This document shows, piece by piece, positions 1 through 10,481 of a DNA stretch of 64,000 bases. The stretch lies in NCBI GenBank assembly GCA_021292105.1, contig CM037864.1, positions 44,485,816 through 44,549,815 on the forward strand, read 5' to 3'. The notes beneath the pieces were generated by a model. It was not told where the DNA came from and searched no databases. It was given only the letters and a program-made list of their open reading frames with translations. The first letter of the stretch is position 1. Each line of letters starts with the position of its first letter. The position numbers and the translations under genes are program-made. The DNA is from Anadara kagoshimensis. Its lineage: Eukaryota; Mollusca; Bivalvia; Arcoida; Arcidae.

Positions 1-688
1 GAACATGTGCATGTTATAAATCCGAAGTTTTTGTCATTATATTAGAATGTCAACTAAATCCCAGTTATTGTACACCTTATGTAACACTTAGACAGTGTTA
101 GCATCATAGTTCCACGTCAGTTTTAGCAACACTTTCTCCAATAATGCACATTGTTAACCGAAACTTAGAATTTGTGTTTATGGTTTCCTCCATCTTGGAA
201 TACTGAGCTGTGTAGCCTAAGTTTCGCATATGTTATTTCATGCTTTATGCAACAAATGTTAGTTGCTGAGTTTTATAATCAGTCAAGCTTTATGTTATTT
301 TACATAATTGTTCTTTTAATTACGCTTTTTGAAAGCTTTAACTATTTATTGGGTTCCCATATGTGGACATGATATGGCTATGAAGCAGAGCCGTCTGCTC
401 GCCTCGCATTACAAAATACTTCCCTGTTAGGTCTCAATATCATTTTATATAAACCAACACAGTGATAACTATGTATTTTTATGTAAAGATGCTTGTTATA
501 ATTTATTTATTATGTTATAATTGTCATAACATTGTTATTTATGCATTTGTGTCTTGTATGGCAGTCTGTACGGCAGGTGTATGGCTATTCAGGTTGTAAC
601 ATAGCCATACAGCGCGCTGATTGGTTAAATTTCCCGTACAGTCTCCCGTACAAGGCATCCATTGGTTAATATCAGAATGAGGGTAAGA

Positions 689-697
689 GTATAAAAG
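689..697 (+). promoter_or_regulatory. LTR TATA box
   Basis: The string gtataaaag sits in the LTR and is conserved in the 3' LTR near 9952-9960. It is the likely core promoter for the element's genomic RNA, placing the U3/R border about 30 bases downstream. Inferred from sequence only. Confidence 0.6.
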
Positions 698-1003
698 GCG
701 GCAAAATCCAAAACTTATCAGATAACTCTTGACCGTCATAGTATCCGGACGCTCAGTGTACCTCTGCCAAGCGGCCATATTGTTTTTACACCGCCGTACC
801 ATCGCCGTACAGTATTTAACTTTTGAGGTGAATAACAAATAAGATTTAAGTTATCTCCAATCACACTGAACACTGCCGCCTTGTATACTCTTTCCCCATT
901 TCATAATACAATTATACAATTATATATATATCATAAAATGAAATGTAATATGGCAGCCATGTTGTAAATCTTGAAGTAGCCTACATAAGAAATCTACAAG
1001 ATA

Positions 1004-1009
1004 AATAAA
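1004..1009 (+). terminator. LTR polyadenylation signal
   Basis: AATAAA inside the LTR, about 310 bases after the TATA box and about 130 bases before the LTR end. It is conserved in the 3' LTR, where it would direct 3'-end formation of the element's RNA. Confidence 0.5.
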
Positions 1010-1144
1010 TTTCCATATTAACATTATAGATCTGTAATTCAGCTTATATTTTTATGCTTCTCTAAAGACTTCACACACATTCCCTGCGAAAGAAAGCAGC
1101 GGGATTAGTATACAAGACATAAGATCGGCAAATTCCTTACAAAT

Positions 1145-1162
1145 TGGTGTCAGAAGTGGGAT
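1145..1162 (+). other. Primer binding site, tRNA-Leu type
   Basis: The 18 bases tggtgtcagaagtgggat begin 3 bases after the LTR end. They are complementary to the 3' end of a eukaryotic tRNA-Leu carrying CCA (acceptor ending ..CCCACTTCTGACA-CCA). This is where minus-strand DNA synthesis would be primed. Position and fit are strong; the isoacceptor is inferred. Confidence 0.85.
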
Positions 1163-1204
1163 ACTATAATTCTAGATAGTATCACGATACGATCCCTGCC
1201 AGCA

Positions 1205-2299
1205 TTGTTCAGTGTGATTGAAACATTCCTTGTAGTTAAGAGCGTAATTGAGAGCTATGGACCAGGCACAGGCGTCCCCCGACCCAGAATCCAATTTAGA
1301 TTAGAAACAGAATTAAATGAAATGGGCCAAGGTGACATAACTGCAGACACTATACCCGATGAATTGCCACAGCAAATCTATCCAAAATGAAATGCACAAA
1401 ACAGACTGAGTCCATACATGAACCATTTCATAGACCAAATTATGCATACCACCCGAGTTTGTACCTCAGGGTCTACAGAGAAATAGACCTGATAGCTGTC
1501 ATAATGAATACAGTATGCCTATGATTCCAATGCCATCTCCAAGCTCGCCCCATTATCCTAATTTAAGACCTGAACAATACCATGGCCATGAAATTGGGAA
1601 GAATATATTTCCCAGTTCGAAGACTGTGCAGAACTTGGTAGATGGAGAGCCAGGGACAAAGTTTTGTTCCTTGCCTCAAGCCTTAGGGGATCTGCCAGAA
1701 ATTTTTATATGAGCTTGTCCAATGAAGAAAAGCGTGATTATAACCTATTAATCACCAAATTAAGCCACCGATTTGGTATCTCAAGCACCAGAATAGATGG
1801 TTATCTCGTCTTGAAATGAGAAAAACGAGAACCAGGTGAATCATAGCTGCCTTGGGCGATGATGTGCGCCAAATGCACAAAAAGCATACTGTGACCTAGG
1901 TCCCCGTGCCCAGAAGCATTAGCGCTAAATCAGTTATAACAAGATTATCTCCCTTGATATGAAAGTACGTTGCATTGATAAGGAATGTACAACTGTCATT
2001 GAAGCAGTTGACGTAATAGAAAGATACGAGGCCCTATGGGGGAATCTAATGACAAAAAGAAACGCAGTTAGAATGATACGCCATAATAATGACCAACAGA
2101 GGTCACCAAACAGATATCACGATAAGGCTCAAAACAGTAGCCTTGACCAGACCCTAAAAACGTTAGTTGTGAGACTGTAGAAAGGCTTGAAAGTATATCA
2201 AAACAGAGGCCAAAGTTATCAGCCAATAAAAATATTCAACCAACCGGTCCTGTTATATTATGCCAATCGCCTGAACATTTCTTTCGGAGTGGGGGGATT
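1205..2299 (+). pseudogene. gag: gag region, broken by frameshifts and stops
   Basis: No long frame is open between the primer site and pol. Short frames at 1205-1390, 1515-1712 and 1959-2180 lie in different phases. Around 1694-1815 a translated stretch (ARNFYMSLSNEEKRDYNLL) has the look of the retrotransposon capsid domain, shifted relative to the frame before it. Just before pol (about 2255-2290) CQSPEHFFRSG resembles a decayed CCHC zinc knuckle that has lost cysteines. The product would have been the capsid/nucleocapsid polyprotein. Assignment rests on position plus these two weak matches. Confidence 0.7.
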
Positions 2300-5200
2300 G
2301 TGAAATTTACAATAAATGTCAAAACCAACAAAATAGTAGTGGTCCGGCCCAAGGTACCCGAAGCCAAACCCAAAATCAACAGCCCCGTCACAGGGAAACG
2401 AGACACCATCGTTTCAGTAGGCCGCGACTCGATGGATAGTAATAGGCCTGGTCAACCAATTGATGATACAGAATTTAAGACCATGTCCAATAATGTTAGA
2501 ATGGGACAAATAGGGGAAATGAATGGACAATGGGATAATGGATTCTATACAAAGGGAATAATTTCCGATATTCAAGTATCTTTCTTAATTGACAGTGGCT
2601 CCACTGCATCTCTCCTTTCTAGCAGAATATATGATGCAATTCCAAGTGAATTTAGACCCGACCTATGTCCCATTGAATCTATAATCAATGATGTAAATGG
2701 TAATGAAGTTACTACCTATGGTTGGGCAGAATTTGAGATATTACTAGCCGACAGACCTTATAAACAACCTGTTGTTGTTTGTGATATTTCAACTGAGGGA
2801 ATCTTAGGTCAAGATTTCCTTATTCAATATGTGAATAAGATAAATTATAAGCACATGGTTTTACACACAGATGACTCTGAAATAAAATGTTTCACGGGTG
2901 GTAATGCCTATATGACCAGTCGTTTAGAAGTTCGCCGTTCTGTTGCCATACCACCAAATTCCGGTTCCTGGATCCCAGTAGCCATACCCCAGTCAAGCCA
3001 CCTGACAGAGTCTGTGTATGTTGAGCAAATTAAGTCTTCAAAAGACATATACCTTGTGCCAGGTGTTATAGACACCAAGTCTGAAAATCTTCTTGTTAAC
3101 GTTTTGAATTGCAGTGAAAATGCTGTGACACTTCAGGCTAACTCTGTAATCGGTAACTGTGAACCATACAGAGATGAAGAAAGAGTGCTTAGTGGCCGTG
3201 TTGCTACAGCCACCAATAAAAGTACTGACCATGTTCAAAAGTCAACCCAATTTCCAGAGACACTGGGTGACCTACTCTCCAGAAGTTCTAAACACTTGGA
3301 TAATGAACAAGCTAATCTTCTTAAACAACTTCTTACCAAATACCAAAATGTTTTTGCCAAGACACCAGATGACCTTGGGTGTACTGACAAGGTCAAACAC
3401 ACAATAAACACTGGTGCAGCCATCCCCATTAGACAACCCCCTAGACGGCAACCCATAGGTAAACGTGATGCCGAAGTGAAAGAAATAAAAATCATGTTAG
3501 AGAGAGGTGTTATTGAACCTTCCTGTAGTGCATGGGCCTCTCCAACTGTACTTGTAACTAAAAAAGATGGCGGCATCCGGTTTTGTGTTGACTACAGAAA
3601 GGTCAATGAGGTCACTGTTAAAGACGCATACCCTTTACCAAGAGTCGATGATTGCCTTGACTCACTTTCCGGAGCTAAATGGTTCAGTTCAATGGACTTA
3701 AATTCCGGTTTCTGGCAAATTGAAATGGACCCTAAAGACAAAGAGAAAACAGCCTTTGCCACAACCCTTGGACTGTTCCAGTTTACAGTCATGCCCTTTG
3801 GTCTTGCCAATTCCCCATCAACCTTTGAAAGGCTCATGGAGAATGTTTTGAGAGGGTTACAATGGTCAGAATGTCTAGTATACATGGACGATATAATTTC
3901 ACCATGTACCACTTTTAATGAAGGTCTCCAAAGACTTGAGCATATATTTCAAAGGCTTTTAGAAGCAAACTTGAAGTTAAAACCTTCAAAGTGCCAATTT
4001 TTCCAAAAAGAAATTAAATTTCTAGGGCACATAGTTTCTGAAGAAGGTATCACCACAGATAAGAGTAAAATTGAAGCCGTGAAATCCTGGCCCGTTCCAA
4101 AAACATCGAAACAAATTAAAAGCTTTCTGGGACTATGCTCTTATTACAGACGGTTTGTTAAAGGTTTTGCCCAGATTGCTAGACCACTACATAAGCTATG
4201 TGAGAAAGGTGCCAAAATGAAATGGAACGATGAATGTCAAAATGCATTTGACACCCTTAAATCTGAATTAACAAAGGCACCAATACTAGGCTACCCTCTA
4301 CCTAACATGCCATTTATATTAGACACTGATGCTTCTGACAAGGCTGTAGGTGCAGTCTTGTCTCAAAACCAAGATGGTACTGAGCGCGTAATTGCTTACA
4401 TGAGCAAGTCCATGAACAAACATGAACAGAGATATTGTGTAACCAGAAAGGAACTGCTTGCTGTTATTGTTGCCCTGCGTACCTTCCATTCCTATCTATA
4501 TGGACAGGAAGTCCTCTTACGCACAGATAATGCAGCAGTTAGCTGGATGAAAAACCTTAAGAAGCCAACTGGTCAAGTTGCAAGATGGCTTCAAGAACTG
4601 GGTACTTATAACTTGTCAGTTACCCATCGGGTTGGTAAAAAGCACACAAATGCTGATGCCTTGTCCAGACATCCTTGTTCTGTTTGTTCAAACCAGCAAA
4701 AGGGAAATGATGAAAGTGACACAGAAGATGAATCCGCTCAACCTGAAAATAAAACAAACCAAGTCAATGAAGTTTCCCAAACAAGTAGTAATCATATCCG
4801 AGCTGCAACAAGAAGCAATGATAATGCCCAAACCCCAAACACATCCACTAAAACTGTCGTGCTCCCTGGATGGCAACCACATGAAATTAGACAGCAACAG
4901 CTCGAAGATAATGATATCGGCCCTATTCTTGTTTCTCTTGAAGACAAATGTTCTCGTCCAGAGTGGAGTCAGGTATCTTGTAAGACATCTGCACTCAAAA
5001 CTTTATGGCGACAATGGAACCAATTAGTAGTCCAATGTGGAGTTTTGTACAAAAAGTATTCTGAAAGTGAAACAAAACATCACTTACAGGTGGTAGTCCC
5101 AAATAAAATGAGACATGAAGTTCTGCATTATTTTCATGATATACCATCAGCAGCTCATTTAGGTAGTGAAAAAATGTTAGATAGAATTCGCCAAACTTTC

Positions 5201-6241
5201 TATTGGCCTGCCATGAAAAATGACATAATACAGTACTGCATAACTTGTGATAAGTGCTCTGCCAAGAAACCATCTAAGACAAACCGTGCACCACTTCGCC
5301 AATACCTTGTAGGTGAGCCCATGGAAAGAGTAGCCTTAGATATTTTAGGTCCTCTTCCTAGAACCGAGTCAGGAAACCGGTTCATTTTGGTAATCTGTGA
5401 TTGCTTCACAAAATGGACTGAGGCTTTTGCAATACCTGATCAAGAGGCTACCACTGTTATCAGAGTATTTGTTAACGAATTTATTAGCCGGTTCGGAACA
5501 CCCTTGCAGATTCATTCTGATCAAGGATCCAATTTTGAATCCAAAATGTTTAAAGATATGTGCGAATTCCTCCAAATAGATAAAACAAGAACCACTAGTA
5601 TGAGACCACAATCAAATGGTAATGTTGAAAGGTTCAACCGAACACTGACCAACATGCTTTCCATGTATTGTGAGAAAAATCAGAGAAAATGGGATGAAAT
5701 CCTACCACAAGTCATGATGGCCTATAGGTCATCAGTCCACTCAGGCACTCAGGTTACCCCAAATATGATGATGCTTGGTAGAAATATCACCCTCCCAATG
5801 GAAGCCGTTATCGGTAGTCCACCAAGTCCAAATGATGAAGATGACATAGACACATATATTAAAACTTTACAAGATAGAATGAAGCTAGCCCATATTACAG
5901 CCCGTAAACAATTAAAAAGCAACTCTGATTATCAGAAGCGTCATTATGACCTGAAGGCTAAAAAACGAGCTTTCAAGCCAGGTGATGCTGTCTGGTTGTA
6001 TGATAATACCCGAAAAGTTGGCGTCTGCCAAAAGTTAACGTCCAAATGGAAAGGTCCATACGTCATTACCAAACAGATAGATGACACTACCTACTTCGTT
6101 CGTAAATCCCTTAAGCTCCCCTCCAAAGCATACCATATTGACCGATTGCTCCAATATAGAGGTATTCATCGCCCAGCCTGGTTTGCCAAAGCTCTCATGC
6201 ATATTAGAATATTTAATTTAGTTAAGATGACTAGTTATTAG
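2300..6241 (+). CDS. pol: pol polyprotein: protease, RT, RNase H, integrase
   Basis: An uninterrupted 1313-codon frame. The listed start is a GTG at the end of the gag region; the first in-frame ATG is near 2432, and natural expression would be as a gag-pol product. Domains seen: aspartic protease with DSGSTAS at residues 98-104; reverse transcriptase with catalytic Asp466 (SSMDLNSGF) and YMDD at 528-531; RNase H with LDTDASD around 675; HHCC zinc-binding motif of integrase around 940-980 ending CITCDKC; integrase core with Asp1014, Asp1074 and Glu1110, giving the DD35E spacing; GPY/F module (KWKGPY, 1249-1254). No chromodomain is seen after it. The enzyme set would process Gag-Pol, copy RNA to DNA and integrate it in the nucleus. 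All catalytic residues are present, so pol has not decayed like gag. Confidence 0.96.
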   Translation: MKFTINVKTNKIVVVRPKVPEAKPKINSPVTGKRDTIVSVGRDSMDSNRPGQPIDDTEFKTMSNNVRMGQIGEMNGQWDNGFYTKGIISDIQVSFLIDSGSTASLLSSRIYDAIPSEFRPDLCPIESIINDVNGNEVTTYGWAEFEILLADRPYKQPVVVCDISTEGILGQDFLIQYVNKINYKHMVLHTDDSEIKCFTGGNAYMTSRLEVRRSVAIPPNSGSWIPVAIPQSSHLTESVYVEQIKSSKDIYLVPGVIDTKSENLLVNVLNCSENAVTLQANSVIGNCEPYRDEERVLSGRVATATNKSTDHVQKSTQFPETLGDLLSRSSKHLDNEQANLLKQLLTKYQNVFAKTPDDLGCTDKVKHTINTGAAIPIRQPPRRQPIGKRDAEVKEIKIMLERGVIEPSCSAWASPTVLVTKKDGGIRFCVDYRKVNEVTVKDAYPLPRVDDCLDSLSGAKWFSSMDLNSGFWQIEMDPKDKEKTAFATTLGLFQFTVMPFGLANSPSTFERLMENVLRGLQWSECLVYMDDIISPCTTFNEGLQRLEHIFQRLLEANLKLKPSKCQFFQKEIKFLGHIVSEEGITTDKSKIEAVKSWPVPKTSKQIKSFLGLCSYYRRFVKGFAQIARPLHKLCEKGAKMKWNDECQNAFDTLKSELTKAPILGYPLPNMPFILDTDASDKAVGAVLSQNQDGTERVIAYMSKSMNKHEQRYCVTRKELLAVIVALRTFHSYLYGQEVLLRTDNAAVSWMKNLKKPTGQVARWLQELGTYNLSVTHRVGKKHTNADALSRHPCSVCSNQQKGNDESDTEDESAQPENKTNQVNEVSQTSSNHIRAATRSNDNAQTPNTSTKTVVLPGWQPHEIRQQQLEDNDIGPILVSLEDKCSRPEWSQVSCKTSALKTLWRQWNQLVVQCGVLYKKYSESETKHHLQVVVPNKMRHEVLHYFHDIPSAAHLGSEKMLDRIRQTFYWPAMKNDIIQYCITCDKCSAKKPSKTNRAPLRQYLVGEPMERVALDILGPLPRTESGNRFILVICDCFTKWTEAFAIPDQEATTVIRVFVNEFISRFGTPLQIHSDQGSNFESKMFKDMCEFLQIDKTRTTSMRPQSNGNVERFNRTLTNMLSMYCEKNQRKWDEILPQVMMAYRSSVHSGTQVTPNMMMLGRNITLPMEAVIGSPPSPNDEDDIDTYIKTLQDRMKLAHITARKQLKSNSDYQKRHYDLKAKKRAFKPGDAVWLYDNTRKVGVCQKLTSKWKGPYVITKQIDDTTYFVRKSLKLPSKAYHIDRLLQYRGIHRPAWFAKALMHIRIFNLVKMTSY

Positions 6242-6776
6242 CTGTAGTTAAGTCGTTCAAAGTACATGCCAGATGTTGTGGAAACCAATCTTTTGTTGTT
6301 TAAATGTTGATTTGAAGCAAGTGGTGAAAGGCGCCTCACTAGCTTGAACTTGTTGTGGTTGAAAATTGAGATGGTTAGGGCCAGGACTGATCACCCATGG
6401 AGCCTACCAAAAGTAGATGTTGACCTGAGAGGTCATACCATTTCTATATTCTCTCTGGGAATATGAACTATTTCCTTGGTTTCCAAAATCCTTTGCCATG
6501 CAACTGTTGGACACGAGTAAAACAGCATTGTCGTATAATCAAGTTAAAATGCATGATCTTAATAGAACAGCTGGTTGTAGTACCTATCCATCTTCTGAAG
6601 AAGTAGACGTCTTGAACTTGAAGCAATTATCATGAACCATTTTCTTAGTGAATACAATATTATTGTATTGTATTTGTGATATCAAAATCCAGTTAAGCTC
6701 AGAATCTAATGTTCCTTCAGTTTCACAAGTTCCAAACGTTGTTCTTATGACTGTTATCCTTTTATTTCATTCTAGA
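6242..6776 (+). other. Non-coding spacer between pol and third frame, ends in a splice-acceptor-like site
   Basis: No convincing frame. It ends in a pyrimidine-rich run followed by ttctag (AG at 6774-6775) and then directly by aATG at 6777. This looks like a 3' splice site, suggesting that the third frame could be made from a spliced subgenomic RNA. Splicing is inferred. Confidence 0.45.
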
Positions 6777-8575
6777 ATGTTCCAGTGTTGGATTTGTCCC
6801 AGTACCTTTAAGACAAGGCGTGAGTTGAAAAATCACGTAGTGCCAAAGCCGCATGCAGCCCTCTCAGTGGTTTGTCCATGGTGTTTCGAAGAAGAGAAAT
6901 CATTTAATCGGACTTTGGACTTAAAGACACACGTGGAGAGAAAACACAAGACGACATATATGAGCTTGCCAGTAGACTACTGACAGAGAACAATTGTTTC
7001 TGGTTGGCCCTGAAACCATCAGACTATGGGAGAGTTGTATCACCTACGGATAGCCATTCCCAACAAGCTATCCAAGCAAGAAGTACTATTTTAGAGTGGG
7101 TGAAGAAAGGGGCAAATCAAACCCGGACTAAACAAGACTGGTTGAATGGATGGTGGAAACGAGAAGTGGTCAAGTCGCCCACACCAGAATCAGAATTTGT
7201 TCCAGTATACGAAGGTGATTTAGAATACGATCCAACATTCCCTGACTTAAACAACACCTGGGACATCCATAACATCAGCATATGTCCAGGAAGTACCCAT
7301 TGTATTCTGGCAAATAACAACACGTATCTTTATGTTGAAATTGACCGACAACATCTTCCGGGATGAAAGATCACTTACAGCCCTTACTAGACGATAGCCT
7401 CATGCCATACCACTACGGATTTTAACATCACCGACTTCAATCTTTTAGATCAACACAATCAGGAAAAATATACACAGGAAATTTCAGAAACTTTAGGCAT
7501 TAATACCAAATTCATCAAAACTGTATCCCGGAAGACCATTTTTAAGGAGCCACCCCAAAAAGCCAAGAATCTCACCACCACTGAAAACATCGAAAACCAC
7601 CATTCCATCCGTGATCTCCAAAAAGCCAGCCACCTTGACTCCATCCACTTCCTTGCCGGACTTGCCGTCAGCGTCTTCGTCATCAAACTCATCGTCTTCA
7701 TCGTCAAACTCTTCGTCTTCATCATCAAACTCGTCGTCTTCATCATCAAACTCTTCGTCTTCGTCATCAAACTTGTCGTCAGGTTCATCATCTTCCACAT
7801 CATACTCGTCATCATCTTATTATTCATCCATGCCAATTTTGCCTGCACCAACTACTTCATCCAAGACACCACTGTTCAACACTACCGTTACCAAAAAGCC
7901 TTCCTCACCAAAGAAAGTCCAGAAATTACAGCCTTCTAAACAAACACCATATGGAACTAACTCGAAACCAGCCATCACCAAACCATCAGAAACTAAATCT
8001 CCAATGTCTTCTTCCAATTTTTCAACTCTTACCACAGCACAGAAACTTCCAAATCCACCATCATCTACAGTGAAAGAAAGAGCAACCAATCTTCTGGCTA
8101 GAGGATGCATGCCATTATTCCCTGCAGCCAGAAGAGACTGGGATAAAGAAGAGGCCGTACAGCTGACAAGTGGTCCCAACTCTATAAATGGCCACCCACT
8201 GGATGGAAACAAATGGACCCTGACCGTAAACTATTAGCTTGGGAGTTTGCTGCCATGACATTGGAAAATATAAACAAATCTCTGACAGTTCTGGATCGCC
8301 GCGATTTATTAGACAAATATAATTTCCTAGCGTTACCCGGAACAAAGAAGATCTTTAAAAACAAGAACTCTAATCACAACATATATAAATCCAGATACTA
8401 CACTTACCAGACATTAAAAGACATCGCATCGGAGACAGAAATTCCACATAACAACCAACTTTTAGATATAATTGAACAAGGATGCAGAAAAAGAGATAAC
8501 ACTACAGACAACTTAATTGCAAAAATTGACGCAGAACATATCCCGCTACGACTTAACTCCAATGATGATGAATAA
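6777..8575 (+). pseudogene. Third reading frame of the element: C2H2 zinc fingers, Ser-rich linker, C-terminal region; frameshifted
   Basis: Where env would sit in an errantivirus-like element, pieces in several phases line up: 6777-6983, then a shifted continuation that includes 7004-7366, then 7611-8237 and 8213-8575. The first begins FQCWICPSTFKTRRELKNHV and contains a second finger CPWCFEEEKSF..LKTHVERKH, so two C2H2-type fingers. The middle is a long Ser/Asn run (SSSSSN repeats, about 7675-7810). The last piece is Lys/Asp/Asn-rich and has no domain I recognise. No signal peptide or membrane segment is seen, so it does not look like an envelope. A frameshift near 6955 and others near 7370-7600 and 8165 break this copy. 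Its role (nucleic-acid binding or regulatory) is inference. Confidence 0.65.
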
Positions 8576-8919
8576 ATTCCTTCTGATGAACTTGCTACCT
8601 TTCAACCTTTTAATGTGAACTTTTACTACGATGGACTGACATGATAAAACCAGTGATACAGATATAATAATCCTCTTATAGCAATTGACTTTAGAAATTT
8701 ACAGTTCCGTGCAACAAATTTAAGGACTCTATTTCTCATATTCAAGGACCGTTATAGTGATATTTTCAAATTCAAGGACTGTTCAAGTGATAATCTCTAA
8801 CTTCATCATTCCTGGATCATGGACAAAGCCTAAAGAAAGAAAAAGAAGAATTAAAGTCTGGACAATAAATTTAAAAACATTTATCGAACTTATATTCCAA
8901 CAAACTTTACAATTTCATT

Positions 8920-8970
8920 AATATCTCAATGTGACATTTTAAAAATATCTCAATGTGACATTTTAAACTT
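8920..8970 (+). repeat. Short tandem duplication before the polypurine tract
   Basis: The phrase atctcaatgtgacatttta occurs twice back to back shortly upstream of the polypurine tract. It is a small local duplication with no known role. Confidence 0.7.
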
Positions 8971-8995
8971 GACGTATTTTGAATACGGAGTATTC

Positions 8996-9014
8996 AGGGG
9001 CAGGGTGGGGAGAG
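8996..9014 (+). other. Polypurine tract
   Basis: The run aggggcagggtggggagag lies directly before the 3' LTR start tgtaatg. It is the usual primer site for plus-strand synthesis and fixes the LTR start at 9015. Confidence 0.85.
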
Positions 9015-10405
9015 TGTAATGAACACAAGTTCATATATTTTACTTGGAACATAAAGGGAAATAATTCCCATATACAAGTGGTCATATGTACCATGGGCTG
9101 GGGGGTGGTACTTCATATTTATATAAATATATGTTTCCATTGCTTGTAAATGCATGGAACTTAATTCTACATGTTGTAGAACTTACCTGTTTATTCCATT
9201 CGTGGTTGTTATGGAATGATTTGAACCTTAATTATGTTTTTGCTTTCAGTCACGCCAAAAACGATCTTGTGACTGAACATGTGCATGTTATAAATCCGAA
9301 GTTTTTGTCATTATATTAGAATGTCAACTAAATCCCAGTTATTGTACACCTTATGTAACACTTAGACAGTGTTAGCATCATAGTTCCACGTCAGTTTTAG
9401 CAACACTTTCTCCAATAATGCACATTGTAAACCGAAACTTAGAATTTGTGTTTATGGTTTCCTCCATCTTGGAATACTGAGCTGTGTAGCCTAAGTTTCG
9501 CATATGTTATTTCATGCTTTATGCAACAATGTTAGTTGCTGAGTTTTATAATCAGTCAAGCTTTATGTTATTTTACATTTTGTTTTAATTACGCTTTTTG
9601 AAAGCTTTAACTATTTATTGGGTTCCCATATGTGGACATGATATGGCTATGAAGCAGAGCCGTCTGCTCGCCTCGCATTACAAAACTTCCCTGTTAGGTC
9701 TCAATATCATTTATATAAACCAACACAGTGATATGTATTTTTTATGTAAAGATGCTTGTTATAATTTATTTATTATGTTATAATTGTCATAACATTGTTA
9801 TTTATGCATTTGTGTCTTGTATGGCAGTCTGTACGGCAGGTGTATGGCTATTCAGGTTGTAACATAGCCATACAGCGCGCTGGTTGGTTGGATTTCCCGT
9901 ACAGTCTCCCGTACAAGGCATTCATTGGTTAATATCAGAATGAGGGTAAGAGTATAAAAGGCGGCAAAATCCAAAACTTATCAGATAACTCTTGACCGTC
10001 ATAGTATCCGGACGCTCAGTGTACCTCTGCCAAGCGGCCATATTGTTTTTACACCGCCGTACCATCGCCGTACAGTATTTAACTTTTGAGGTGAATAACA
10101 AATAAGATTTAAGTTATCTCCAATCACACTGAACACTGCCGCCTTGTATACTCTCCCCGATTTCACTAAATACATTATACAATTATATATTATATCATAA
10201 AATGAAATGTAATATGGCAGCCATGTTGTAAATCTTGAAGTAGCCTACATAAGAAATCTACAAGATAAATAAATTTCCATATTAACATTATAGATCTGTA
10301 ATTCAGCTTATATTTTTATGCTTCTCTAAAGACTTCACACACATTCCCTGCGAAAGAAAGCAGCGGGATTAGTATACAAGACATAAGATCGGCAAATTCC
10401 TTACA
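9015..10405 (+). repeat. 3' LTR, complete (1391 bp)
   Basis: Starts TGTAATG after the polypurine tract and ends CCTTACA, giving short inverted ends TGTAA/TTACA. Contains the same TATA box and AATAAA as the 5' LTR. The next bases (gtatt) are the likely right copy of the target duplication. Confidence 0.93.
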
Positions 10406-10481
10406 GTATTGATTAGACCCTCCGAAATTAACATTCCGAATGGAAGGTCAAACGGACAGGTCAATGTTGTTTGCCTATACC
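10406..10481 (-). mobile_element. Remnant of MITE-A split by the retrotransposon
   Basis: Read on the minus strand, this piece matches the left end of the inverted-repeat element at 62509-62757 and 49017-49243: terminal caaacaacattgacctgtc, then the 'cattcggaatgttaatttcggagggtc' segment (17-20 base blocks match). The match starts right at the LTR end, so the retrotransposon inserted into this element. The other half would lie left of the window. Confidence 0.75.

Larger units (their letters stand above)
1..1141 (+). repeat. 5' LTR (3' part only)
   Basis: The sequence from base 1 matches 9275 onward in the 3' LTR, ending in ccttaca just before the primer binding site. Small differences from the other LTR include gttaac/gtaaac near 150, a longer run near 300 and an altered AT stretch near 905. 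It contains a TATA box and an AATAAA signal, so promoter and polyadenylation functions are both present in the visible part. Confidence 0.93.
1..10405 (+). mobile_element. Ty3/gypsy LTR retrotransposon, 5' end cut by window edge
   Basis: Two long direct repeats (1-1141 and 9015-10405) flank a tRNA-primer site, a damaged gag, an open pol, a third reading frame and a polypurine tract. The domain order protease-RT-RNase H-integrase places it in Ty3/gypsy (Metaviridae). About 260 bases of the 5' LTR lie outside the window, judged from the intact 3' LTR. The LTRs differ by eye only in roughly nine small clusters of substitutions and indels, so the insertion is fairly young. Gag and the third frame carry frameshifts, so this copy is probably not autonomous although pol is open. 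The 5' target duplication cannot be seen. Confidence 0.95.

Noticed and set aside
7459-7851. Asp/Glu-rich and Met/Lys-rich minus-strand frames
   Set aside because: Antisense shadows of the Ser/Asn linker in the retrotransposon's third frame.
6242-9014. Envelope gene of an errantivirus
   Set aside because: No signal peptide, furin-type site or membrane segment in any frame; zinc fingers and low-complexity text instead.
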